A stretch of 64,000 nucleotides of DNA. It comes from Owenia fusiformis (Eukaryota; Annelida; Polychaeta; Sabellida; Oweniidae). Made by a program: the position numbers and the translations under genes. Position 1 is the stretch's first letter; the number at the start of each line of letters is the position of its first letter. This document shows, one piece after another, positions 44,551 through 57,200 of this stretch. A model generated the notes under the pieces. It did not search any database and was not told the DNA's origin. It worked only from the letters and a program-made list of their open reading frames with translations. Location of the stretch: positions 30,183,915 to 30,247,914 of the forward strand of contig CAIIXF020000001.1 in the NCBI GenBank assembly GCA_903813345.2, in the 5' to 3' direction.

Positions 44551-46219
44551 ACGAGGGGAAAGAGTACCCGTGTATATACAACCTACCGCCGAGCAAGACA
44601 CGCACATACCGCCGAGCAAATGTTTGATAATGTCATCTCGTAGGAAAATGGACAATAAAGGTAATATAATGTCACTAACAATTCCTTTGGATGGTTAGAG
44701 TTGTTACTAAGATGTTCTAGCAGGCGCAATTGGCCTAGAATTATAGTTGAAATATATTTTTATGTCCAAATTAAGAGATAAGGTAAACGTATAATGGTTT
44801 TCGATTTGTTTTTCTCATTCATACTCGCTTTAATTGATAATGAGCCATACATAAGACATACTTGGGTCGGTAAATGGATGTGCATATGCATAATATATTA
44901 AGTGTCAAAATATTAGGTCAAAATAGCACTTTTGAACAGCAAAATCTTCACTTAAACTTTGTCCTAAAAGATCCGAGGTTATCGGACATCGGACCCGATG
45001 TGATCGACGAGTAATATTATAAAGATCCGAAAATATCTTGAGTAAAGGATCTCAGAATCCAAACATTACTTGAGTAAAATCTGTTGAGATCCGATTATAT
45101 CGTCGAGTTTATGACGTGCTGAAGAAAAAATAATAAACATACAATCTGCATCATTCATGTGAATCATTTTGTTGTGAACAATAAATGAAACTGAAAAAAT
45201 ATGGCTATCACCAGTTACCACTGCACATCGAAACATTGTATTTCAGGTCCTCGGTACAAATACTTCCACTGTAGTTATAAATCACACAAGATGGATGACT
45301 TTGTGGTCCACTTCAGTCAGCACCATCCATTACTGAGTATTAAAGTTAATGTGCCTGAGTTAAATGGCAAAAAATGGATTTACAATGTTTTTGACTATGG
45401 TATTGTATTATCAAAGAAAGATCACGGTAATTTTCGTTTCGAAGATATGAAGCTTGTGAAGCTTGGGATTCTTCAAGTTGTGTTCTTTGAGTAGAATGGC
45501 GCTTGCAATGCAGAATTAAATGTTTTTGGGTTGCACTCTTACCATAGACATATAGGAAATTATGGTGATTCAAGTGTAAGCATGAATTCAATGTTTTAAG
45601 AACTTTGCCTGAAACAGACGTTGACGTATAGTGCTGCGGGAATTATATCCCGGTGCCAGGAGTATATGATAAATAAAAAGGAATATTTGTGATATCGTCA
45701 TGATATTATATGCTCATTCGAAAGCTTACTCACTACCTCATCGGGTTCTACTCACGGTATAGTCGGAATAGCTCGGTGGTAGCTTCGGGTCCTATATAAT
45801 CGTACTCGTGACATAATCGGGTCTTTCATTTTCAACTTTCACCGGTGATTTCAATGATATGCAACGTATGGCAGTGAAATAAATATGATACATTTACACC
45901 TATTGTATCTTTGAATCGAATGAAGTAAAGACAGCCATGGTTGTTACTTATTCAAGATGTAAATCATCATTCAAATATTTAAAAGTTGAATTTAGCGATT
46001 GGATAGTAAACATTGCGGTAAGTACTCATTATTTTGCAAACATGAGTGCCTGGAACAATAACTCTATCAGTTACACACAATTCTGTGTTTTATCTGTTTC
46101 TCATATTGAGAAATTCAAGATATAAACAAAAGTTTATAACTCACCCCCTACATTTTCAGACATCTTCGGGTCTTTGCTCGGCGGTAGGTTGTATATACAC
46201 GGGTACTCTTTCCCCTCGT
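44551..46219. mobile_element. Element bounded by 46-base perfect inverted repeats
   Basis: 44551-44596 (ACGAGGGGAAAGAGTACCCG...) is exactly complementary to 46174-46219. Imperfect pairing extends outward a little. The interior has several ATCGACGAG / GATCCGA words in both orientations and one frame (45201-45494). Its limits and target duplication are not resolved, so it may be a small DNA transposon or a long inverted duplication. Confidence 0.6.
45201..45494 (+). CDS. Hypothetical 97-residue protein with Cys/His cluster
   Basis: The frame starts MAITSYHCTSKHCISG and continues YFHCSYKSHKMDDFVVHFSQ with HH after it, so a CxxxxC...C...H...HH zinc-binding arrangement is possible. It ends at a TAG with AATAAA-like TAAATAAAAAGG about 180 bases on. 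It lies between the 46-base inverted repeats and may be the zinc-binding N-terminal exon of a transposon protein. No family recognised. Confidence 0.35.
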   Translation: MAITSYHCTSKHCISGPRYKYFHCSYKSHKMDDFVVHFSQHHPLLSIKVNVPELNGKKWIYNVFDYGIVLSKKDHGNFRFEDMKLVKLGILQVVFFE

Positions 46220-47240
46220 GTAATACTAGGCCTAATACCTCTCTTCTTCTTCGTCTATTAGAGTACAGAATCCTCTTTAGGATATTTCGTAGTACTATGT
46301 GTGCTTGCGTGCGGTGTATATACAATTGTAGTGTGAGTGTGCATTAAAATGTCTAAAATCGTTTTGAAATCGTCATCACTTTGTACGAAAGCAAACCCAA
46401 CCAAACACATTTTGACTAGCTGGCTCAATATGATACAGACAAGTAACAGTTATCCATTTAGATGTGCTGTCATTTGAACAATTGTTATTATTCGGACCGC
46501 CAATCGTTTCCAAGTTTAAATATAGTTGCAAATTGCCATTGCTCAAAATTATCTTGGAGTCAGCAGCTAACTTGCACTTCTCGTGTAATGTCAATGTGGT
46601 AGCCTGACTGTTGCTTTCAGATTATAATATTAAATTTTCACCAATCTTGGACTAAGGTGGCTCTCGAAGTGAGTAAGGGTATGTGTATTTTATGTGTATC
46701 CTAGGATGAAGAAATGAATACTTTACATTTGTTTTTTCTAATCAGTCAGTGATGCATGGTGACATTCAAGGGGAGGATACAAGGGAAAAAGATGAGTGGA
46801 TCAATTGTCCACTGATCACTGACTGGGAAATTCTTAAAAATTATAGTTGTAATCATAAACATATTTCTAAAATAATCTGACGCCATTGTAAAACCATCTA
46901 GGTCTAGGTGCGTTAATGCATAAGACATTCTAGTATATATCTTTTATGACTTTATGACTTATTTAAGCGAATGCATGTTGCCTGTTGCCATTCAAAATCT
47001 GAGGTAGTGTACCTTGGGGGGGGGTTGTTTGATTTCAAGGGGTAGGGGTTACCTAACTGGCCTTTCGTGGATATTGGTGTTGTGTATACTAGTATCACTA
47101 GAGGGCATCCTGGTTCTTATAATTGTATCTGATTGGGTGATCTTTTTAGATGAAACAAGGGAAAGATCAATACCCGGTGATTTCAGCGGGAAGTGGCGTT
47201 TCGTTCATTGGATGAGCTGCGCGCGCACGCATAAATGTGA
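46220..47240. other. No feature recognised
   Basis: No exon-like frame with splice sites and no clear repeat. A short poly-G run lies near 47017-47025. Confidence 0.4.
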
Positions 47241-47559
47241 TTATCCCAAGGAGGATTGGCTCCCAGGATCGAAACTCGATATTTTCCAACAATGAAAACG
47301 TCGAAATGTCGTTATTTTCTGAAATTAAAACCGACTATAAATTCAAAATAAACAGTTCAAAAGATTCGAACCAATATCTCGATCATTTCTTGTGAGTTTT
47401 GGAATTTTTCGTTTGGAAATAAGACCAAAATTCACGATTTAAATGTTGAAGTGAACAAAATGGCGGCTGTTTGAATTCGAATTTTGTATTACGACATACC
47501 CATATATGGGACAGAATATCGGTGGTGCACTCTGGGAGCCAATCCTCCTTGGATTATCC
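47241..47559. mobile_element. MITE with GGAGGATTGGCTCCCAG ends
   Basis: AAGGAGGATTGGCTCCCAG at the left and CTGGGAGCCAATCCTCCTT at the right are inverted repeats (19 bases perfect), extended by a near-matching GATTATCC. No coding content. Confidence 0.75.
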
Positions 47560-48305
47560 AATATAATTAGGGGAGGGCTATTTGAAGTAGTTTTTGGTCT
47601 CAGGCGCGACCCAGGGCTGTTGTCTTAAGGACATTTCGTTGAAAATGAGCCATTCGGCTGATAATTGGTAAGAGTTTGCGATCTTATAATGTATAACTGT
47701 TACTCAGACACATATTTTGACACGATTCTGTTGGAAATAAGCTTTGAACCGAGAGATATTCACGATTGATATGCACATTTTTGATTGTGCCATTGCTTTT
47801 CTATTGCACAACCCATGTATTGATAGAAGAAACATTAATAATACAGATTGGTTTACCTTCAATACATGGCAGACACTACATATCGGTCTATTAATACCAG
47901 TTTGTGCCTTAAATAGTTTTATATTTCCATCCACGGCCTGGAGCCTGGGTGTGTTTGTCTCTTATGTGTATGCTTGTGCATGGACTTCAAATCACTAGCA
48001 GAATTTAACATGATGCAAACTCGACATTATAACTCATGCTGTAACATTTTGACTTCGCTGGAAAACAATAGGAATTATTTTTCTTGCCAATCAATCATGA
48101 ATCACAATCAAAGTTTCAGAATGATCAATCAGGCAATGATCCAAATCAAGTTATAACATTATATAATATTCAGCAAGAAGTCCGGTAGAAATACAGAATA
48201 TTTAAACATCAAAGCTGAAAGTTAAAAGCGAATCTGTCAATTTTCTGTCTGCAAAAGAGCGTCCCAAGAGCGTTTACATTTGACACAATAACAGACTGAG
48301 GCTTT

Positions 48306-50441
48306 ACAAATAAAATGCTTAAACTGGTGGCAGATTCACTTGATGCAGAACTTCATAAACTTTTTAAACTCATTCTTACTAAAGGCAAATTTCCTAATTG
48401 TTGGAAGCAGGGCATTATTGTCCCCATTTTCAAAAATAAATCCTCAAAAGTTGACCCAGGGAACTATCGGCCAGTTTGCCTTTTAAGTAATATTTCCAAA
48501 ATTTTTGAACGCGTCATATATGATTCAATATTCAAACATGTGTCATCTAACAATCTTTTGTATCAGAACCAATCTGGGTTTTTACCTGGGCATGACACTC
48601 AGAAACAACTTGTATCTATTGTAAATATGATTACTTCAAATTTTGACCATAATATTTCTACTAGAGGGATCTTTCTTGATATTGAGGGTGCGTTTGACGG
48701 CGTCCCCCACTACTCACTTCTGCATAAGCTAAAATCATACGGTATCTGTGAGAACATTATTAATCTGATAGGGTCCTACCTTAATAACAGAAAATTAAAA
48801 GTTAGGGTGAATGGTACAACTTCAATAAATTCAGATACTCTATATGACAATATTGATGGGACAATGGAAGGGATTCTAGGGACAGGAGGAAGGGATTTAG
48901 GGGGGTTTGACAAAGGAGTAATAAATTGTGGGGTTCCTCAAGGGTCAATATTAGGTCCCCTGTTTTTCTTACTTTATATCAATGACCTAGCCGATGCAGT
49001 TTTAAATAGCACTCTGTACCTTTATGCTGATGATAGCTCAATTTTTCTACCTGTCAAAAAGGAGGACTCAGTTCATGAAACTTATCTAAAACTCCAAAGC
49101 GATGTTAATAGAATAGAGATCTGGTCAAAGACTTGGAAATTAAAATTTAAGACAAGTAAAAGTAAGGAAGTGTTTTTCCAGTCCAAAACTAGAACTCCAA
49201 TTGCTCAAATTCCTATTGTGTTAAATGGTGACTCTATCCCTTTCACCAATAGTCACAAACATCTTGGTCTTATTTTAGACAAGGCTTTAAACTTTGAAGA
49301 ACACATTAACAGTATAATTGTTAAATGTAACAGGATGTTGAACCCACTTATGGCACTAAAACATAACTTAAGATCACAACATCTAGAGAAGATTTATATG
49401 GCATTTATACTACCTCACTTAGAATATGGGAATATCATTTTTGATTGTGCAAACTTAAATTTACTTTCTAAATTGGATAGTATTCAGTATAGGGCAGCAT
49501 TGATTGTCAGTGGATGTACCCAAGGTACAAATGCAACCAAAGTCACCTCATGCTTAGGTTGGAGGTCCCTAGGGGCCAGGAGGGATGAAAAGAAACTATT
49601 GTTTACTTATGACGTCATAAATAACAACAAAATGCCTTCCTATGTAAACCAGGCCTTTTCTTTATATAGAAATCATAATGTAATGAATAATGGAAATCGG
49701 TTACGCAGAGTCAGATCTTTTAGAATACCAGCTCACTGTAAGGCCAAGATCAGAAAGGGTACAGTGATATCTTGTATAACATCATGGGAGAAACTGCCTG
49801 GTGATTTGAAAGCTATCCAATCTAGAAATTGTTTTAAGTTTAACCTGAGGAAACATATTCAAAATTCTAAAATAAAGCTACCTACTCCAAAATTGCATCT
49901 TGATAGGAAGACTGAATCAACTTTGAATAAGACTCGATGTGACTTTATTTTTAGGCAGCATTTATTCACACATAATTTTAGAAACATTGATATTCCAAGT
50001 TGTAATTGTGGCTTTAGATCACAGTCTACAATGCACCTATTATTACACTGCCCTCTATTCATTGTTCAGCGAAACTTGTTTTTGGAAGAACTTGGGGAAC
50101 TGCCATCCTTTGATTTAACCGTGTTTGGTCAACTCAGACAGCAAGACAGGGTAAATTATTTGTTATACGGTGATTGCTCATTATCGTATCTGACAAATCA
50201 GAAAATTGTTGAAATGACTGCAGGTTTTCTGCAGTTAATTGTTACTATTTTAAATGAGTAAGTTTTTATTTTTATATACTTTTCTGCATTACCGAGTTGA
50301 TCCTTAAATCTCATTGCAACTTCACTTTACATTATATAAATTCTTGACTACCAGGGCCAATAATGCATTGCTTCGGCCCTTGCTGTGTTTGTAATTTGTT
50401 TTGTTTAAATGATAATAAAAAAACTTTAAACCTAAAAAAAA
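48306..50441 (+). mobile_element. 5'-truncated LINE (CR1/Jockey-like) with open RT frame
   Basis: The insertion is flanked by 11-base direct repeats ACTGAGGCTTT (48295-48305 and 50442-50452) and ends in an A-rich tail (AAACCTAAAAAAA). The frame 48315-50261 (648 codons) lacks the endonuclease but keeps most of the reverse transcriptase. It shows GNYRPVCLLS (about residue 49), FLDIEGAFD (120) with the first catalytic aspartate, CGVPQGSILGPLFF (205), YADD (237), and a C-terminal CNCG...H..LHCP knuckle. About 30 glycine-rich residues sit between KVRVNG and CGVPQGS, where relatives have about ten. The frame has no stops, so the copy is young. Confidence 0.88.
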
Positions 50442-50454
50442 ACTGAGGCTTTGA

Positions 50455-51208
50455 AATCTAGGATTCCCCAGGAAAATATGACGTCATACTAATTAGCATA
50501 AGGATTTCCCTATTGGTGTGGGTCGAGCCTTGTTCGAAAACACAATCCATAAATACATGCTAATTTCTAAGGAGATAGGAAGTGTATAACGTGTTTATCG
50601 ATTTTGTTTAAAGATTTAATCAATTATCAAATTGTTTAAGTGGATAAAGTGGTCACACTTGCTTCAATTCATAGCGAAATCGACGGATAGAAACTGACCG
50701 AATTCCCGATATCCTACCCCGTATTACTGTAGGCTATAAGCACAGTGACCTACAGAGGGCGCTATCACAAACAAGTACTGGACGAACCGATAAATTCCCG
50801 GGTATTGTAACGCCCTTGGATGAAAGACTTCGATTATATGAATTTATAATAAAAGTTAAAATCCAATGATGTGTCATCACTACTCTTAAGTGTTCTAAGT
50901 TTCAATTGTTTGGCTAAGTTATGCCTATTCAGTATCAAACTGTATATCTGTTTCAAATAGCATAATACAGTATTTATGTGATATCAAGTAATCACATTGT
51001 ATTATTAACATGTTTAGATCATCCACATGCATACATAGACCGATCATCTCTCTCCTACAAAAGAAACAGAATATTCAATATAGATAGTGCTGCAAATTAT
51101 TGGGCGGAAGTACTTCAAGATAACAAAAAATGAACGACATTTTCGAAATTAATTGCGCCTAATAAAATGTAATTTCGCCTAGTTCTTACATATTATAACA
51201 AAGATACC
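50455..51208 (+). promoter_or_regulatory. Upstream region of the LMBR1-family gene
   Basis: Sequence between the LINE and the LMBR1-type start codon. It presumably holds the promoter and 5' leader, but I can name no element with confidence. The start context ATACCATGG is a good Kozak match. Confidence 0.35.
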
Positions 51209-54200
51209 ATGGAAGAAGATATAGTAGCAACACTGAGGGAACAAGATTTTCACAACGCAGTTCGCGAATACATCGTAAGTACAAGAAAAGTAGAAATGAT
51301 ACAATGAATTCTCAATTTTTTTCTTGCTGATTTTCACTGCAGATGATAACAAAAGTCAGACCAGAATATTGATTTGAAAGAAAATAATCCATTTCGTATG
51401 GTCTGCAGTTCCATGTTTTGTTCTGATTTAGAGTCTTATAATAATCCTAAAAACAACAACAAGAGGCTCTCCCTGTATGGATAGCACAATCAAGACCCCT
51501 CTGGACTTATCCCGTGCCAGGACTATAGTCCTGAGAATGTCTCAATCTTTTGCCTGTACGATTACAACATGGGAGAATTTTCTACACTTCTTACATTTAA
51601 GATACCTACTTCAATAGATTCCTTGGTATTTTAGCATTCTTTTCGTGCAGTTGAATCCACAATTGTCTGGGTTTACATTATCCCGTGCCAGGACTATAGT
51701 CCTGCGAACCTCTTATTCTTTTGCCTGTACGATTACATGGGAGAATTTTCTACGCTTGCTTCTTACACACTTAAGGACAGGGTGCATGTTGGGAAATTTT
51801 CGTGCATTCCTCAATTGAGTCACATGTTATTTTTCAAAGAAGAATAACTCCTTCCCCACATTGTCTACATTTTCCAGGTTTGCACAAAGAGTGCACTTAT
51901 GTGCCTAGAAAAGCCTTGTGAGAATATTTGTTTTGTAAAATGTATAAAAAACGAAAAAATTCAGTGAAAAAAATTTCTGAAAATTTTCTGAATCTTTTCA
52001 CTGAATTTTCATTATGTTTTCGCATAAATTAATTCAATCTGAAGTTTGAAAATACAGTGAAAGTCCTCCTGCAATAAAACAATGAAATGGGCTGTAGTAG
52101 TTTCAATATGCTAGAAATCCCTTTTGCTATGCCGGGCATGCATCTCTTTTAAACCAGTGTTACAAATACAGGTTTTCTGTCAGGGGGAGCCATAAGCAAC
52201 CCCAAAACAATGATTTGTTTTGAATTTGACAAAAATTGATGCAACTTCCTTTAAAGTTGAGGTAGAAGCTTCAAATAAAAAGCATTTTAAAGCTCTTTTT
52301 CTATCTACTGGTTGTATGTTTATTGGTTATGGAGAGCGGGTGCGATATACTTCCAAGGCCCCATAGAAACATATGTAATACAAACAAAAATATCAATATT
52401 GAATACAATCAATTTTTATCGGTACACCTACTTCTTCATTATAAACAGTGAAATGTACAAAGTACCATGAACTGATAATCGAAACACAACCACACCATAA
52501 TTATAGGATCACCACACATAGGTCTTAAGGGTTCTTAAAGTGAAGCATAATAGCGTTCAAAGATTGAGAAATGTCAAACATGACTTGAATTTTAGAAGAA
52601 AGATTGATCTTTCACGTCATACCCTCAAAGTAAGTTGAAGGATAAATCAGAGTCCCTTTGAAGCACTGTAAGCACAATACCCCTTGATATTTTTACATAG
52701 GTAGGTGAATGTGATAGTGTTCATTTATCTACTTACTTACTGAAGGCTCTTACTTGCTCACATAAGCTCCTATTTATCAATGGAGTATTTTGTCAGAATG
52801 TCTCCCTTTAATTATGAGATCAAATTTTGAATTTTCAACCTCAAACATAATTTAGACCTAAGGTTAATAAGTGTACATTCATATTGACAAATAACAAATA
52901 ATGTTCAAATAGGGCCTTTATTCTCTTTTGAAAGAATTGATCAGGTATTACATATCTAAAACTGTGTAGGTTATTCAACATCTCAAGAGAGAGGACTCTG
53001 AATAATATATCAGAATGACATTAATTGCAAGCCAACCCCTTATAAGTTATTTATGCTAACTAATCTACATTACATACAAAATATTGAGCAAATTAGAAAA
53101 AAAAGACTCAAGATAGAAATTATCAAGACTTCTGTTTTCATTTTGAAGATCATGGAACTGTACAATCTGTTGACAAGTTTTATCAATATTTGATTACTTA
53201 CTATTTATAATCAAGATTAGGGAGGTTGTATGCAGTTGTAATATGTTTACTGAACTTTAGAGTTTAGTCCCCTCGGTGAACTTTAATCGGGACTAAGGTT
53301 CTGATCCAAAGTTCTGAATCTTTTGTTTCACATTCAACATGTTCTACTCTCGGATGTTAAAGTACATGTTCTACTCGAGGATGTTACGTAGTATGTGTGT
53401 TAATGCATGGATACAAATATACAAGTCTTTCCTATTTCACATGAACAAATAGATTGTTTACTACAATATATACTGGCACCCTGGTTACATGTATGTGTGC
53501 CTTTTTAACTACTCTCTGATGCCATAACAATGACATATGGGCCATTATTGGTAGCTATAGTATATACTAAACTATTAACTATACAACTAGACATCTAGGC
53601 TAACTTTTAAGAACCATATGACATTTGAATATCTCAAAAGATCATGTACCATTAATTGGTATTAATTAATTGGTATACCTCTTTCCTAAAACATTTTTTG
53701 TAAGCTCTCAAAAAGGTACATGTCTGAATAAATCATCTTTCAGTGGCTGGACCTGGATATGGTATCAATATCAAAGATTATTTTCTTTGGCAATATTTAC
53801 CTATTCATATATCTGTATTCTGGAAAGATTATATCCAAGAAATAAGAGTTAACATATGAACTGATTTGAGAGCTCTTAATAATCATACCCATTAAATAGA
53901 TACATTTATGGCTTCAGGATCTGAGAGGTGTTTTTTAAGATAAAATTCAGCTCACTTACAAATCTCATCTAATAAATTAAGTTATCTGGATATAATGTAA
54001 GAAGTAAACCTTTCCAATGTGAAGATTACGATTATAAGTCCTTTATATAGTTTAATTTGAATTTTATCTATATGTACTAGAGGGTGCACCCCAGTTCTCC
54101 GAAACCCAGTTTTCCGAAACCCTGTCATGGGCATAGGTCATAGGGGCGGGGCTACTTAACTGTAATATTAGAGATGTCACGGAACAACAAAAAAATCAGA

Positions 54201-57200
54201 ATGGTTCTGAAAGCAGCCATTCAGGTTCATGATAAACAAATTCAATTTGAGACTTCTTCTTTGGTAAAGTAGATGGGTGAATATGTGGTTAAGCTCAATA
54301 TGCAAAAAGGTCCAGAGGGGTCTTGATTGTGCTATCCTATGGTATAGAGCCTCTGTGGAAGGGTAAGATTTTTTGTTCCTGAACCAAACTAAAATTCTTA
54401 ATTTTTGTTCCGTGTTCCATTCCAAGAGTGTTATTATGCGAGTCGGAACACAGTACCCGGAACACAATCTGGTATCCACAATCGGGTATCCGTGACACCT
54501 CTATGTGTCTATACTTGGCAGAGCTAGACTTTGAGTGCAGGGTAGTATGAAGAAGGAGTAAACTTGACATTTGGATTTCTCAAGAATCAGCTGTGTACTA
54601 GAATATAGTACTTTCCAGTTCTGTTTATTTTAGAAGGTTGCTTGTACCTGACTGTACTTTAAATATATCTAATGCTTATTCCATATTGCTATTTTTCTCT
54701 AGGATTTGAAATGATAAATACAGTTTTACAGTGTTTATAGATTTATACAAATGTTATTGTTTGTTCAACATCTTGAAAATTTCTCTCCTTTCTGTATTTT
54801 GCACTTTGAATTTGGCCAACATGACATTTTTCTTGTAGGAATTTGGTAGTAGTGTGGAACCCTTTAATATCTTATATGGATATTCTTACATTTTATACAA
54901 AGTAATAAGACAAATTCCAAATTTTAACCTAACACATATTATATGTTTAGATTTAGAAGTCAATAGTTGAAGATTTACGTCTTTCTAGTTTTTGTGTATG
55001 TTTTACATATACATGTAGAATGCACAACAATTCTTTAAAGGGTTTGGTTGAAGTGCAATCTATCCAGGTAATCTCACTTGGTATTTCTTACCTGTCTAAA
55101 GATCAATCATCTATTTAAAGAAGATAGCCTAGTAATTTCTTATTTGTCAGAAATTGGGATATTATTTGATTTTTCTATGACAAAAGTGATATATATTTCA
55201 AGGGCAAGACTATCAGTTATCACACGTTTCAGCATGTGATACAGGAAATATTCCACGAAAGGTAATACTGTATCATCCACGAAAGCGAAGCTTGAGTGGT
55301 GATACATTGTTACCCGAGTGGAATATTTCCTGTATCACATAAGCTGAAACGTGTGATGACGATTTTATCACATGTCTAGGAATTTTGAAGCATTTTGATT
55401 TGGTCAGTTATGATTGTGTTCAGTACTTCTGGTAACTATTATAATTTTTGATTTCGCTTTGAAACAATATGACGTCATACCGTTGTATTCGTACTTGTTT
55501 GTGAAATAGTATGACGTCATATTGTTTTCCTTAGCTAGAAGTGATATAATAAGTGACGTCACATCGTTGCTATTGATCATCACTGGTTGCCTCTAGTAAC
55601 GTGTGAGACGGCCATGTGAGACGGGAAAACTCACACGGTAATCCACCAATCAGATTACTGGAATTTGAATTTGATGTAGAATATGCAGTAGCCACATACC
55701 TATTGCCCAATCAAATTACTGGAATTTCACAGAGTATGTGATAAAATCGTCATCACACGTTTCAGCTTGTGTGATACGTCATTATTTCTTATTTGTCAGA
55801 AATTGGGATATTATTTGATTTTTCTATGACAAAAGTGATATATATTTCAAGGGCAAGACTACATGTAGCCTTTTTTCCTTTTCTGATCTTGAATTATTAC
55901 TGCCTTGACGTTGTACAATCTAATACATCACCGCTGATATTTTGATAAGTTATTCAGCGGTTTCGAGATTTCCATAATTCCTACGCTGTCAGGGGTATCG
56001 TGAAACTGTATTGATTGGCAGATCACATGGACACGACGTGTGACTTCATGCTGATTGACCAATCAAAACGTTATCAGGTTTACCTGCATAAACAGAGCAA
56101 ATTACCCGTCTACGACTTGAAATGTTCAATAATCTGATCGAGTATTTATCCAGAGCGATGAAAATGCATGAAGACCGAGTCCATAATCGTCGATCTGATT
56201 CAGTGATTGATCGGAATCTCAGTCTAGATCGTAGCCCGGGATTGTAGCTATCATGTTTGATCATTTCAGCGAACTTTTCAACGTTTCTTGTTGAAATCTT
56301 CTCACCTCCGGGTATCCAATCGATGCTCCCACATCCACTAAACTCTGATTGATCTTTATCTGGTAAAATATTTGTATTTTTATACTGAATTGTGCAAGAT
56401 TTGTTCGTGAATTGTGTATTTGTTTTGACTGCATAATAATGAGCTGGTCAAATTTACTGACATTAACATTAGGTCGTTAAAGCATGTGGCTTTCTCATTG
56501 GTACAAGGCTGTCATAAAAGAAATCAAAAAAAGTAAAAGAGAACGACTTGGGCAAGGCTAGACTACCAGATACTTAAAGATCTTGTTAGGGAGTGGGAAT
56601 TCTGGTTATAAGTTAACTAAAAAATGGGTATCACTGGTTCAGCCTAATATACAGAATGAAGAAGTTAAACAAAACTGTTTTAACAGTTATTGATTTCCTC
56701 TTAGGAAAGGACGTCAATGACCCATCTTCCCTTGCTAATGATAGATAAGAGATGGCCTGGTTAATCTCATCTAATGGTGCAATCATTTCATATGTTCTCC
56801 CCCCCCCACCTACCCTCTCTGCATTATTGAACCTCTCCATCTCCATCTCTCTTCATCCTGATACTCATCACATCTCATTTCTTTTAGTTGAGGAAGAAGA
56901 AAATGCACAACTTTAGCACTCAATGGTGTCTCATAAGACTGCAGATTCTTCTTTGACTTGACTTGCCTGGTTCTATCAGTAAATATATGATGAACATATA
57001 TTTTGAAATTGATACAAATAATTCATTTGTGTTTACATGTATTTTCAGATCACAGGTCTGCTGTTCATGATCTTATATGTCAGCTCCTATGCAACCATAT
57101 GTGCCTACAGGAGAAAACCTGATAGGGAGGATTTATACAACATATTTCCAGGTAATAAAATGTATATACAGGTTGAACCAATAACAAACTTTCTCAACAA

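Noticed and set aside
56136-56249. Short plus-strand frame beginning MFNNLIEYLSRAMKMHEDRV
   Set aside because: Only about 38 codons, no fitting splice sites to the LMBR1 exons, and it overlaps a possible regulatory patch.
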